A stretch of DNA of 64,000 bases from Nemertoderma westbladi (GCA_032718475.1 JAUCBJ010001542.1:17360-81359); one strand, 5' to 3'; shown: positions 1 through 11,960, numbered from the stretch's first letter. The notes: generated by a model not told the origin, from the sequence alone. Numbers and translations: made by a program.

Positions 1-22
1 CAAAGCAAATAAAATAACCAAT

Positions 23-553
23 ATGATATTTCGGTGCTTCCGTACTGCAAATCGATCTGCCCTTATTACGGCTTACAAAGCATATATTCGTCCTTTAGTG
101 GAATATTGTACTTACATTTGGTCTCCTCATCATAAATGTACAATTGATTTGGTCGAACGTGTCCAAAAGTACTTCACCCGCAGATTGTTTGCCCGTTGCA
201 AACTACCATATATGACCTACGTAGATCGACTGCAGTTTCTTAAGTTAAAACCATTGGAAGTTAGGCGCATAATTTTTGATTTAAAGATGGTGTATAAAAT
301 TGAGAGAAATTTAGTTGATTTGTGTTTTGATGAATATTTTTCTTATACAGGTAGACCTGGGCTTAGGGGTCATTCTCACAAATTACTTGTTTCCCATTCA
401 CGTCTTTTAATCTCAAAATACTTTTTTTCTAATAGGGTGGTGCCTGTATGGAACTCATTACCTCAATCTCTAGTAGATTCGCCAACCCCAAATATTTTTT
501 CAGTTCGATTAATGGATATTGATTTTCAAGATTTTTGTCACTTTGACCGATAA
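23..553 (+). pseudogene. C-terminal fragment of a CR1/Jockey-like non-LTR reverse transcriptase
   Basis: A 176-codon open frame corresponds to the region after the RT palm: the thumb signature around residues 17-37 (YIRPLVEYCTYIWSPHH), then VERVQKYFTRRL, an RR...DLKMVYKI stretch, and a terminal RVVPVWNSLPQSLV block that usually lies close to the end of ORF2 in CR1/L2/Jockey-type elements. The catalytic palm and endonuclease are absent, so this is a truncated copy, or the rest lies left of the window. No host gene is implied. The family match is from memory of motif order, and the clade is uncertain. Confidence 0.8.
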
Positions 554-1372
554 TTTCAATTTTCGGGCCCCCGTAAGTGCTATATTGCCTGGGTGGTCTT
601 CTCCTCTTTCCAAATTATTTGTCTTTATTTTATGCAAGTATACAGTACGTTTTTTTCTGTGTAATTTATGTATTGTTGTTTTTGTATACAGGGCGAAGTA
701 CATTACATATACTGTACGAATTATGCACATTGCATAGGAGTTTGAATTCAATGTGCTCCTTATTTTATGGCCGACTTTTACCAGGGTTAATCCGTGCGTA
801 TTTTAAATTTTTCTTTTTAATTAATATTGAAAATATTTTGTTTTACTTTAATTTTAACGAAATTAAGTGTAATTATTAAGTACCGATAATTTGTTCTGTG
901 TCTCTAATCTCTACAGTACTTCACAGCAGTAACATGCTAATGCATTATTAGTTCATTACTTCCTAAATACTGTATATTTAATTGTGCCTTTTAAAATGAA
1001 TGTTTATGTGAATTATTAAAAGAGTGTATTAAACTAAAACTAAACATATGAATTTATTCAATTTAATTTCACAGGATTCAAGATGCCTAGTTTTAATTAA
1101 TTAATTTAACTCCACAGGTGAATAGCGACACTGAAGGAACGACATAGTAAGTATTAATAGTTAAGTTAATAAATAATCTCATATTTGGAGTGATATATCA
1201 CGTCATTAAAGGTTAGTATAATATGATGGTGAAGAGACGAATTCATTCGACACAATAAAGGTGAGTATAAAGCACAGTGAGGAGTATTGAGGTCATTGAT
1301 GTGGGTATGAGTTGAAGTAAAGTGAGCATTAATAGATCGCAAGTTTAGGCTAAAATGGGGACTTTATAAGAT
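554..1372. other. AT-rich stretch without recognisable gene
   Basis: The first part probably includes the 3' untranslated tail of the retroelement fragment ending at 553. The rest is AT-rich, with short open frames only. I see no splice-framed exon, RNA gene or long tandem repeat. Confidence 0.5.
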
Positions 1373-2020
1373 TTGTTCCTTCAACCGTCCCTCTGCTTCT
1401 CTGAGCACATCCAGTTAAAGAAAGCCACTGCTTATTCAACAATCGGTTCACTGACACATCTCCGTTTACTCTCTATTGAAACAGGACTAAAAATATTCAA
1501 CATGAAAATTGCCCCTTCAGCACTCTACCTAATAACTAGTATTGGTAAATACCTAACATTACAGAACCTTAAAGAATTGGATAAAATAAAGACGCAACAC
1601 ATCAAAAGAATGTTGTCTCTCCACACATCAGCCTCCTCTACACTCGCTCTAAACTTGATTAACGAACCTCCATTTATGGCCGCAGTACTATTGAAATATC
1701 CAGACTTATTAACTGATGACGTCTCCTCCAGATACCGCGAGCACCGACGCGAACGCAACAACAACTTCATCACAGAATCTTTCCTGGACGGCCCCGGATT
1801 CCAGAGCTCCCATTGGAAAATGGCTGGTCAGCGTAACAGGCACGTTATTACTCGTGCGACCGCCCATGGGTTCCACCACCTAATCTGCGTCAACCAAACG
1901 CCTTTCCACTCGCTATCCACCGAATGTATATGTCAGTACTGTAACCTCCCATGTACACGACGATATCATGCACTGAACTGCAGCGACTGCCCTCCACTTT
2001 CCCGTCTCGCATCTCAATAA
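1373..2020 (+). pseudogene. C-terminal fragment of a non-LTR ORF2 with CCHC-like motif
   Basis: The 215-codon frame has a thumb-like beginning (IAPSALYLITSIGKYLTLQNLKELD, residues about 46-70) and the LDKIKTQHIKRML segment. It ends in a cysteine/histidine cluster, CQYCNLPCTRRYHALNC, which resembles the zinc-knuckle tail of several non-LTR retrotransposon ORF2 proteins. It lacks the RT palm (no YADD) and the endonuclease. It is unlike the tail of the large element at 2666-6324, so it is probably another family. It could be an unrelated host zinc-binding fragment, but the neighbourhood of dead retroelements favours a retroelement. Confidence 0.6.
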
Positions 2021-2665
2021 CTAATAATTGTATTAAATTTATTTTCTATTTATTTATGTACATAAATTTTACTGGTTTCCATTTACCCCGCCTGGGGGTG
2101 TATCGAATTAATATATTATAAGATTTGTTTGGTATTACTTATAATGTAGGAGTGTTAGTGAATAATCCCAAACGAATAAGGAATATAATTAGGAGGTTAA
2201 TAACAGGGGATGTATATTGGCTACAGAATGATAATAAAGCTGTGAAGTGGGGTGTGAGTACAGAGTGGATGGCCAAACCCAGTTTAGATACTGCATATCT
2301 TAAGACCAAACAATGGTGCAATAAAGTAATGTAGGAGTTGCAATACACTAAGAACAATGTAACCGTGTTGGTAAATGACAATTGAGTGTAAAAACGAGAA
2401 GTGGTAATTAGATTAGTCAGATGTTTAGTAACGTTTAAGTAATGTAAAATCTGTACCTCCAACAACCTCTGCCTATCAGTCCATTGTGCCAGATCCAAAG
2501 GGTGTCGAACCATGTGAAACTGTAGGTTTGGGTTTTCAAGGAACCACAGATGGGGATGGCACCTAGGTAGTCCCAATACTTCAAACCAGACAGATTCATT
2601 TTCGGAAGTAAATGTAGCTAACCAGTTTAATGTAAAGTAATGCATGTTATTCACCAACTAGACCG
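2021..2665. other. No recognised gene
   Basis: A 172-codon frame on the minus strand (2139-2657) has no family motif that I recognise and has the composition of a chance frame. The right end may contain 5' sequence of the retrotransposon that starts near 2666. Confidence 0.4.
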
Positions 2666-5600
2666 TTGGGGCTTGGGCCACTGGGGCGCGTTTCTGGGCC
2701 TTCTACATCTGGTGGGCCAGTAGAATTTCAAAGTAAGTCGAGTCCTATCCGTATCGGTACATTAAATGTTGAGGGTTTGGCAGCACGCTTGTGTGATTGT
2801 AGCTTCATAAGTATGGTTAATGGATATGACGTATTTGTGTGTACGGAAACCTAGCTTGGTCCAGCGCACACTATTGACTTAGATATTCCGGGTTTTGGGT
2901 GCCCCAAATCTGTGTTTAGATCTAGAAAACACCGCTCGCTAAACGTTTTAGTGGCGGTGTATCAGTTTACATAAGGGAGAGTGTATCCTCATATGTGAGT
3001 GTTATGGATGGATTTAATATAGAGGACACACTGTGGCTTCGCATTGATAAATCAATTGTAGGCACTGATATGGACCTGGTAATGTGTGCAGTCTACTTGG
3101 CTCCTTATAGCTCTACTTCTAACTCTGGTGATATGCTTGATAGGTTTAACGATTTAGAGTCTGCCCTCAGTTCTGTGCGGTTAAAAAATAACGTCCTCAT
3201 TATTGGTGATTTAAATGCGCGCACCAGCGTGCGTAATGACTATATCCCTCTAGATAATATCGAGTCAGTCTTAGGTGAACTTCTACCTCCTGAGTACGCA
3301 TTTGATGACTACAGTGAATGGGTGGATATACCGCAGTCCCGCCATAATATGGATAAAGTTGTCAATAATTTTGGCAACCGCCTTATATCACTATGTAAGA
3401 GTGCCAGTCTAAGAATTGCTAATGGTCGTGTGGGTTCTGACTGTGGCATCGGAAAATTCACTTATTATTCTAATCCAGGTTTCAATAATAGAGTAAATTC
3501 TAGTTCGACAAACAAAAGTTCTAGAACAGGTGGCTCAACAATTGATTATTTCATAGGGGATTTAGAAATATTGAACCGGTTCAGTAACTTTTCTGTTGGG
3601 GATCCCAATTGTTTTTCACACCACTGTATAGTTAGTGGAACACTAGAGACCTGTTCTAAGAATAACAATGATTTTCGGGTCACCACCGACTGTGACCAAA
3701 ATATTTCAATTAATCCAGTCCCTGGGAATGCCAACTCCACCGAGGCGCCAATAGTTTGCACTAAGTGGAATATGAATACTGCTGAAAAATTATGTCACGG
3801 GCTTGAAACACCTGAAAGTGAAGCTATCCTAAACGAAATTTTAGATTCATTATCAAGTGGAATTTATTCCCCGAATATTATCAATAGTGCTGTAGACAAA
3901 CTAAATTTACTACTGCTCGATCTCTGTGGTCCGAATACCAACAAAAATAAACTGGTTTCAACCAGTGACAAATTTTCGGCAAACAATTGGTACAACGAGG
4001 AATGTCATTACCACAAAAGGCAATTTTCCGTTGCCCTAAATGTGTGGAAGTCTAATAGAACAGATTTCAACCGGACAAGGTTATCAAAAAGTAGGAGTGA
4101 TTATTCACGAGTTATTAAACGTGCAAAGTATGAATTTCAACTTAACAATTCGAAAAAACTGCAAGACTTTAAAGCGAAGGACTGTAAAAAATTTTGGAGA
4201 CTACTAAAATCTAGTGATAGCAGCAATCCCACTGAATCAACCACACTAACTTCCGAGTCTTTTGAGCGTCACTTTCTCTCCCTTACTAATCTTGACGTGG
4301 ACGTCGAAAGTAGTCAACCCTCCGGTCATGACTTCATTCCAGATAGACATCCACTGTTCGAATCTAGTTATACTATTTTTAATACAATCCTTGGTGATGC
4401 CTTTTCAGAGGAGGAAGTTCGAATAGGTATAAGTAATATGAAAGCTGGCAAGTCGGCTGGCCCTGATAACATTCTACCAGAATTCGTAAAGTGTGGGCAG
4501 TCAACATTACTACCTGTACTTACTGCCGTTTTTAACTCAGTGTTGTACTCAGGAATATTCCCTAAGCAGTGGTGCTCGGCAATCATTGTACCGATTTACA
4601 AGAAGAAGGGCTCTGTATTAGACCCTAGTAACTATCGTGGTATCTCTTTACTGAGTGTGGTGGGGAAGTTATTCACGTGGTTACTTAATTCCAGAATACA
4701 ATGGTGGGCCGACTGCTTTGGGATTTTAGTGGACAGTCAAGGGGGTTTTCGGAAAGACTTTTGCACTTCTGATCACATATTTACTTTTAGCACTTTAATA
4801 AATCACTTTCTTTATTCCGGTAATTATAAAAGATTATTCTGCACATTCGTCGACTTTCAAAAAGCCTTTGATTTAGTTAACCGATCAGCTCTCTGGCATA
4901 AACTTTTCAATCTTGGATTTTCTGGTCGAATTCTACAAGTTATTAAGAGTATGTATGCCGAAGTTAAATCTTGTGTCCGTTGGTGTGGAGTCTACAGTGA
5001 GAGTTTCCCTTGTCTAGTTGGTGTTAGACAGGGTGAGTCATTGTCCCCATTGCTTTTTTCTTTATTTATCAATGACCTTGAGCTGGAGTTGATCCGCGGA
5101 GGTGCTCCTGGGATTGATCTTGGGACTTTTAAATTATTTATTCTTCTTTATGCTGACGATATCGTGTTGCTAAGCGACACAGCTGTTGGTCTCCAGAAGG
5201 CTCAGGACATTCTGGGTAACTATAGTTCATTCTGGGGAATGAAAGTTAATCTAAGTAAATCCAAGGTTATGGTCTTTCGTAAAGGCGGGCCTCTCCGTCG
5301 AAACGTACACTGGTTGTATAAGTGTAGCCCCCTTGAAGTAGTTTCTTCCTACTCTTACCTTGGTATTGTATTCACCCCATCTGGTAGCTTCACTCTTGCC
5401 CAGCAGTCTCTTGCAGACAAAGCCAATAAAGCGTATTTCACTCTCCTTAAGTATCTCAGACAGTACCCCAATTTATCATTTAAACTTAAGCTGCATCTGT
5501 TTAATTCTCTTATCCGTCCTATATTAATGTACTCCTGCGAAGTTTGGGGTTTTCATAATTCGGATGCTATTAATCGGATTGTTCTAAAATGTCTTAAATT

Positions 5601-6324
5601 TATACTCGGCGTCAAGACTTTGACACCCGATTTTATGGTGTATGGTGAAACTGGTTATTTTCCGTTAATTAAGTATTGGATTCGTATTTTGAATCTCCCT
5701 AACTACCGTCTCGTTAAGAAGGCCTATCTTCTCCAACTTCATGACTGCTTGGTTTTAAGTTCAGTTAACTGGGCCTCCAATGTTCGGGACCTTCTAGGAT
5801 CCTTAGGCTTCCGGGGAATTTGGGACAACCAGTACGTAGAACACCAAACCCTATTCTTAGCAGAGCTCAGGACACGACTCCAAGATAATTATATCCAACA
5901 GTGGTGGTCACTAGTGAGTTCTTCTCCCAAATCGCTGCTCTACGTTAAGTATTTGTTCCAGGAGGAATCCTACCTGAATGTTCTACACAGGTACCCCAGA
6001 CTCTGTCGGTCGCTTGCGAGATTCCGTACATCATCTCACTCCCTAATGATCGAGCAAGGTAGATGGAATAGCACACCCCATAATGAACGTTATTGCCCTG
6101 TCTGTATGTTTGCGGTTATTGAGGATGAATATCACTTTTTGCTAAAATGCCCAGTCTATCAGGATCTCAGAGTAATTCATTTGTCTGCTCGTTACCACGG
6201 AAACCCCACATTAAATAAATATAAAGACTTAGTAGGCTCAAACTCTATTGAAAAAATCAAATGTCTGGCAATTTTTTTGGCAAAGGCGTCCCAACGGCGA
6301 GAAAAAATTTTACAACCACATTAG
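2666..6324 (+). pseudogene. Non-LTR retrotransposon ORF2 (endonuclease, reverse transcriptase), nearly intact
   Basis: The protein would copy its own mRNA at a nicked genomic target. The endonuclease begins near 2741 (IRIGTLNVEGLA) and is broken by an in-frame TAG after VFVCTET (about 2852) and a frameshift near 2945. From 2995 a 1109-codon frame is open. Numbered from that ATG, it has the endonuclease GDLNAR (D72, N74), then S208-H209-H210 where SDH is usual. RT motifs follow: AGKSAGPDN, NYRGISLLSV, QGGFR, FVDFQKAFD (D620, D626), GVRQGESLSPLLF and YADD (719-722). A CCHC cluster lies near the end (C1034, C1037, H1047, C1052). ORF1 was not found upstream. It resembles CR1/L2/Jockey-type elements; the clade is not resolved. 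The RT half looks functional and the endonuclease does not. Confidence 0.92.
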
Positions 6325-7138
6325 AACGCGGTTTCGGGTAACTTTTTCAGTTGTTTTATATTTATGTGTTCATGTTCTATGTACATTACTTTATAAATTA
6401 CAATACGTGCATATCTTTACCGTACTGCTGACACTGGTTTACCGGTCTTACATTCTTTAGTATTTTCTTCAGTTTGTTTACATGTAAAATCTAACAATAA
6501 TGGCTCCATTTGAGCATGTTGCAGTAATAAACAGAAATTGAATTGAGTAACAATTATTGCCAATATCGTGGCGTATATAATGTTGTGGTATGATATAGAA
6601 TCTCATTCTCGGGTTCATTTTCTACGTTAAGTGTCACCTCTTTCCTATTACTTACCCTATATTACTTTGTACATTATCGTGTTACTGGTATTTCGTTATT
6701 CGCACCATAAATGCAATAGCTCCTATTTGTGAGAGATACAGTAGTAGATATTGTTCCAGTACATGCCAATATATTGCAAGTCAAACTGAACCTTCTTATT
6801 TTATGACAATGATTCAGGGGTCTACTACATATCATCGACAGGCCACGGGTTGGCCAACAGCAGGTTCCCTGAATGAAACCGGAAGTCTAGTGGAAAGGTT
6901 GGCATTCTACTCGGGAATCACCTGAGAATCGGGTAAGGGTCTTTCGAGCTTCTCACCTACATGACTAAAGATATTCCTTCAGTGACCTTTACTGGAGGAG
7001 TTCCCTTACACCAACTTTATCAGCAGATAATCTATTTAGAGAATACGCAATCTCAGTCTTAGTAACTATCATTTTATTATTGAATGACTAGTTTATTTGA
7101 ATGTAGTTCTTTATTATTTAGCTATTATTATTTATCAG
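6325..7138. other. Retroelement 3' flank and unassigned sequence
   Basis: The first few hundred bases are probably the 3' untranslated region of the element ending at 6324. No clear poly(A) or microsatellite tail marks its end. I recognise nothing else. Confidence 0.4.
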
Positions 7139-7351
7139 TTAGCTAAAGCGTCTCAGAATGTAAGGGGTAAATATGTAGCGTAGTTTGTAGAATATGCCGG
7201 ATGTTTTTGATATTTTCTTAAAAATGAATGCTATGTGTTGTTTCAAAGAAAGTTGAATGTCTATGTGCACACTTAGGAATGTTGTTATAAGCCACCACAA
7301 AATCACCTCATGTTTTTTATCCCAGTTCCAGTTACTAGCACAAAACCACAT
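7139..7351 (-). pseudogene. Short RT thumb fragment of a CR1-like retrotransposon
   Basis: About 70 codons on the minus strand contain HIAFIFKKISKTSGIFYKLR followed by YIFTPYILRR. This is the connection between the RT palm and thumb that follows the YLG box in CR1/Jockey-like elements. The same stretch occurs in the larger minus-strand fragment at 57295-58110 (KKISKSIGIFFKLQHILP). Both ends are truncated. It lies downstream of the last recognisable nAChR exon in gene sense, so it is probably an intronic insertion. Confidence 0.65.
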
Positions 7352-7398
7352 ATAATAAAATATAGAAATTAAAGCAAATAATTAATTGTTTCACTAAC

Positions 7399-7595
7399 CG
7401 TCATGAAGTCTTGTTCTTCACCCTCATTGATGGCTTCCTGCAGAAAGGTGAGCCGAGCGAGTTTCTGTAGAACTATACGCTTCACCCACAGAGGTACCGG
7501 TGTGTTGTACTGCCCCCGGAAGTGGATCTCAAGAACAAAGACCGATAACACACAGGATATTGTGATTAGAATGATAACGCCAAAGTAGTATTGTG
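7399..7595 (-). CDS. Nicotinic acetylcholine receptor alpha-like subunit, exon with TM3 and start of cytoplasmic loop
   Basis: This is one exon of a pentameric ligand-gated cation channel subunit acting in the plasma membrane. In gene sense it follows the acceptor ATTTCCATAG and ends at a GTTAGT donor. It is 197 bp. Its first two bases complete a serine codon begun by the TM2 exon at 13942-14038, so the phases agree. The product starts with QYYFGVIILI, spans TM3, and continues EIHFRGQ...PVPLWVKRIVLQKLARL, the conserved post-TM3 block of nAChR subunits, closest in my memory to alpha9/alpha10 types. It then enters an acidic loop start (NEGEEQDFM). The next exon, with the rest of the loop and TM4, was not found to the left. 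The donor is slightly weak (GTTAGT), so the exon end is less certain than its start. Confidence 0.85.
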
Positions 7596-7685
7596 CTATG
7601 GAAATAATGATAGTTATGCAGTCATTAGTATAGTTTTTGAGAGTTTATATCAAATTCTAACAGTATTTTATATAAACATTAACTC

Positions 7686-7800
7686 TAGTACTACTATTAC
7701 TACTACTACTACTTCTACTACTACTACTAGTACTACCAGAATGGTGTACCGGGTTGTCGACAAAGTTGCAGAGGCATATTCCCCAGAAACCCAAACGAAA
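7686..7800 (-). mobile_element. 5'-truncated 3' end of an RTE-like element with (TAG)n tail
   Basis: On the minus strand this stretch encodes CNFVDNPVHHS, matching CNFVDKPVQHS at the extreme C-terminus of the RTE copies at 9168-10621 and 19134-20252. It is followed, as in those copies, by a TAG trinucleotide run (about 7686-7738). The match covers only about 70 bases before the tail, as in a strongly truncated insertion. It lies about 90 bp upstream of the TM3 exon in gene sense. Confidence 0.75.
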
Positions 7801-8880
7801 ACATGTGCCATGCAAGACTCTGAGGTTACTTGTAAGAGAGAAGATCTTAAGATAGCCTACAAAGTAAAAACCGAACAACCAACAACCGAAAATATCAACA
7901 AGGTTGAGAAAGCTAAGGAAGATTTTAAATTGGCCTACAACATCAGCCAGGAGAAGTACATACAGGATAAAACAAGGGGTGAATCATTTAGGATGGGGGG
8001 TACAAGGGTGAATCATTTAGGATATGCCGACGACTTGTGTCTTTTATCGAATAGTTTATTTGGGTTACAACGATTAATTAACGTAGCTGAACGATTTGCA
8101 TTTTTTAATTCTATATTATTTAATATGAAGAAAACAAAATGTTTGTGATGTATATCTATATGGTATTAAAATTGATGTAGTTGAAAAATTCAATTATTTA
8201 GGGCATATAATTCATAGCAGTGCAGATGATGATTTTGACATAAAGAGGCAAACACAGTGCCTGTACGCCAGAGGTAATCTATTAGCTAGGAAATTTGGTG
8301 CTTGTAGTAATAAAGTAAAGCTAACACTGTTTAGAGCATTCTGTTCAACAGTTTATTGTAATGCTTTATGGGCTAAACGAAATTATTCAGGAATTGTGCA
8401 TAATAAACTCAGAATAGCGTATAACAATTGTTTTAGGTTACTTTTTCATATTCCGAGAGTAACAAACGGTGAACCAACTAGTATTAGCAGCGCATTCGGG
8501 CAATTTAATGTTAAAATGATGGTTCATATTAGATACATGTCAATTGTAAGTTTATTTAAAAGAGTTGATAAGACTGATAACAAAATATTGAGTACAATTA
8601 CTAATGTATGCCGTCTGGACAGTACATCCAGAATAAGGGAAATGTGTGACCCTAAGACTTGGGTTTAAGTTGTAATTTTTTTATCATTTTTGGTCATATT
8701 TTTCGGTTATCTGTTTTGTTTTGTGTATTTTTACTATATTGTTTTACAACCAACCTTATTGTGCTTTACGTTGTTAGCCTGACTGTGTATATTCTGTCTG
8801 TTTGTTTGTATATGTGTATTAGTACAGTATTTTTATGGGCCAACTGGGCCTGAAATAAAGCCAATAATAATAATAATAAA
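7801..8880 (+). pseudogene. Degraded non-LTR RT fragment (palm to C-terminus) with (AAT)n tail
   Basis: A linker-like charged region (AYKVKTEQPTTENINKVEKA, from about 7857) precedes HLGYADDLCLLSNS (about 8010-8050), the RT catalytic box. After a frame break, sequence from about 8161 reads on as EKFNYLGHIIHSS and DIKRQTQCLYARGNLLARKF, then KVKLTLFRAFCSTVY, followed by the C-terminal frame 8396-8668. The 3' end has an AATAAA and a short (AAT)n run at 8853-8880, the kind of tail seen on CR1/L2-type elements. The RT N-terminal motifs are missing and several frames are needed, so it is dead. Confidence 0.75.
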
Positions 8881-9167
8881 AACTGAAGCAATTACAATGG
8901 AGTTACTGTGGAGGTCGCAATGAGGTCTGGTCGGAAAAGTTGTGCTAAGGGGTGCCTCAATACTGAAAGTCCTGAATAACGTGTTGGTAAATGGAAAGAT
9001 CACTTCAGCAACTTGCTTGGATTTACAGACCATTATTGTATGTTTGCAACCGGATGCTAAAAGGGGAAAAGCCACCACCAATTTGGACTACAATTTTCAA
9101 TTAAAGATTTCAACTAAAGCCCCTCCCTAATAAAGCCCCTCCCTAAGTCTATCCCATCATAGTAGAC
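8881..9167. other. No recognised feature
   Basis: This is intronic sequence between two retroelements. A short direct repeat, TAAAGCCCCTCCCTAA, is present twice near 9115-9147. Confidence 0.4.
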
Positions 9168-10621
9168 ATGTACCGTACTACAAGAGTCCCACTAGAAATG
9201 AAAACAAATAAGTTGGTGCCAGTTCCCAAGAAGGGCAACCTAACACTCTATGGTTCTTTTCGGGGAATCTCATTGATCTCGATAGCTGCAAAGCTATACA
9301 ATAGAATTCTATTAAATCGCATCAGGGATACCATTGAGAGACTGCTCCGTGGAAATCAGAATGGGCTCCATAAACGTCGTGGGACCATGGAGACCATTTT
9401 GGCTTTTAGAAGGATAGTTTAAGAGTTATCAAAAAAGAAAGACAGGCATTTGGCTGTTATCTTTGTTGACTTCTTCAAGGCCTTTGATTCAGTCTCTCGC
9501 TCACGTATGTTCAGCATACATTCATTATATGGGATTCCTGATGAAATTATTGCAGCAATCAGATCAGTATACGATGGTTCGACAACATTTGTGTCCACTG
9601 TTGACGGTGACACAGAACCATTTTAAGTGTTATGGGGCGTCCTCCAGGGAGACACACTTGCACCATTCTTGTTCATAATTGTTGTTGACTATGTTCTACG
9701 CATGTCCTTAGATCATCATAACGATGATGGGGTGATGATAACTACTCCACCTACTGGCTCCAGAAGTCGAGGAAATCCTGCCAAGTACCTAACTGATCTA
9801 GACTTTGCTGATGACTTAGGAGTACTCTCAGAATCACTAGAGGGAGCCCAACGGCTCCTCAGCTCATTAGAACATGCTGCTTCTAGTGTTGGTCTTTTTA
9901 ATAACTCCAGAAAGACCAAAATTTTGATAGTTAACTTTGAAAGTCATCAGCAAGTCTCTGATCGGATGAGCATAAGCTCAAAAGATGGTATGCTTGAGCA
10001 TGTGGATGACTTCTGTTACCTGGGATCATGGATCCGGAAGTCAGGTGAGGACTTTCGAATACGTAAGGGAAAGGCATGGGCAGCTTTGAATAGGCTTTCC
10101 AGGATTTTGAAGTCACCGAGAATTAATCGGAAACTTAAGGTCCGGTTATTTATAGCAGCAGTAGTTCCAGTACTCCTCTATGGGAGTCCATGCTGGGCTC
10201 TAACTGCTGAGGACACCAAATCTCTGGATGGCACATTCACAAGAATGCTACGCCGGGTTCATTGTGTCAAGTACAATGCACACATCTCCAACCAGACACT
10301 ATATAACATTGGAGGTGTCTCATTGGTTCCCCCAAGCTTGACACTAGAACAAAATCGCCTCCGTTTCGCAGGACATTGCTTTCGCCGTGAGGACCAGCCA
10401 GTGCATAATGTTGTACTTTGGCAGCCTTATGGAGTGAATAAGCATGGTGGACAGTCCATGACTTTCTTGAGACGCATCTTAAAGGACACTAGCCTTGAAG
10501 ATGCGGATGATCTAGAAAATGTCATGGGTGATAGGGAGTTGTGGCGGTGCAATTTTGTCGATAAGCCGGTACAGCATTCTTAAAAAAACAGCTGCAATGC
10601 AGCATGCCGATTCTAGTAGTA
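9168..10621 (+). mobile_element. RTE-like retrotransposon copy 1, 5' truncated
   Basis: The sequence encodes the RT domain onward: NLTLYGSFRGISLIS, QNGLHKRRGTMETI, an in-frame TAA at 9420, then FVDFFKAFDSVSRS in a continuing frame. A further stop lies near 9627. An open frame (9627-10583) follows with VLQGDTLAPFLF, DLDFADDLGVLSES, CYLGSWIRKSG, the KAWAALNRLSRI thumb, LLYGSPCWALT and RLRFAGHCFRRED. The YADD box is FADD. Endonuclease and linker are absent. The 3' end is a short TAG run (10612-10621). The copy sits antisense in the TM2-TM3 intron of the nAChR gene. It is nearly identical to the copy at 19134-20252 (same residues over most of 318 codons), which implies recent activity of this family. 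Confidence 0.88.
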
Positions 10622-11960
10622 AGATAGGAGACCTTGGTGTACCAACAAACTATCATGGGATCTGTGTGCTTGTGGTAGCTGCCAAAATATATTACAAAAT
10701 GATTCTATATAGAAGTAGATCTCACAAAGAGAAACTGCTGCATAACAGCCAAAACATATTTCGACCAAATAGATCAACAATAGCTCAGATACTTGCACTA
10801 TGGAGACTTATTGAAGGAATTAAGTCATAGAATCTACCTGCTGTCTTGACTTTTGTGGACTTCAAGGAAGCATTTGACTCAATCCATAGAGATAAAATAG
10901 ATCTAGACCTGACAATAGATTTCACATAGAGCTTATGGAATATCAGAGGAAATTGTGAATGTCATTGGATTATTATTTTGTGACATATGTGACATTATAT
11001 TGTGACACAGAATCTCAGGTACTCTGGTGAAACTGAATTCTTCTCAATCCTGGCTGGTGTAATGCAAGCTGGCACATTGGCACCATTACTATTTGTAATT
11101 GTACTTTTACGCAATGTGGAAGACAAATGGTGAAGATCTGGGATTCACAGTACAACAATGCAGACGTAGTAGATATCCGGCAACTACTGTCACAGACACC
11201 GACTTTGCGGAGGACTTCACCCTGCACTCTAATACGCTAGAAGATGCACAGCTTTTACTGAATAAAGTGGAGAGGGGTGCTATGGAGATTGGATTGCATA
11301 TAAATGCTACCAAGACTGAATTCATGACCTTTAATGTTGATGGAAACTTGAAAACAATTGATAATAATCAAATAAGGAAGGTTGACGACTTCCACTACCT
11401 TGGGTCATGAATAGAGTGTAGCAAAAAAAGACATAGAAGATAGGAAAGCAAAGACATGGGTTGGGTAGCTCTATCAAAAATGGATACCATCTGGAAATCA
11501 GATCGCTCAAGGCACCTGAAGAGTAAGTTCTTTCGAGCCACAATGGAAAGTGTACTTTTATACGGGGGTGAGACCTGGACACTGACTAAATCACTTGAAC
11601 AACGAATTGATGGTTGCTACACAAGACTAGTAAGGGCAGCCCTAAACATCAGCTGGAGACAACACATGACAAACGCCGAGCTTTATGGTACAATACCACC
11701 TGTATCAACCACCCTCTGTGAACGCAGATTAAGATTCAGTGGGCACTGCTGGAGAAGTAAAAACGAGGTCATACCAGATATACTTTTAAGGCAACCAACA
11801 CATGGAAAGCGTACCTGTCAACGGCCGGCTATAACATATATAGACCAACTTGAAAGGGATACTGAACTTGAGAGAAATGAAATTGCAACAACTATTGAGA
11901 ATCAGGAAGCCGGGAAGGATCTCATTTCCATTGTCCGACTTCGCTCAACCTAATAGTAGT
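10622..11960 (+). mobile_element. Second RTE-like copy, older and heavily frameshifted
   Basis: Immediately after copy 1 a divergent RTE-like RT begins: IGDLGVPTNYHGICVLVVAAKIYY, RPNRSTIAQILAL, a stop, FVDFKEAFDSIHRDK, then VMQAGTLAPLLF in another frame, DTDFAEDF in place of the catalytic FADD, KVDDFHYLGS, a stop at 11408, and an open C-terminal frame 11456-11953 with LLYGGETWTLTKSLEQ and RRLRFSGHCWRS. The E in FAED removes one catalytic aspartate. It ends in a short TAG run near 11953. The direct head-to-tail contact suggests that one element inserted at the tail of the other. Confidence 0.85.

Noticed and set aside
2139-2657. 172-codon minus-strand frame
   Set aside because: No recognisable motif, low-complexity hydrophobic composition, and no splice or start context; kept only as unassigned sequence.
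1-7398. nAChR TM4 exon left of the TM3 exon
   Set aside because: No minus-strand segment with a convincing TM4 and flanking acceptor was found; it may lie outside the window.
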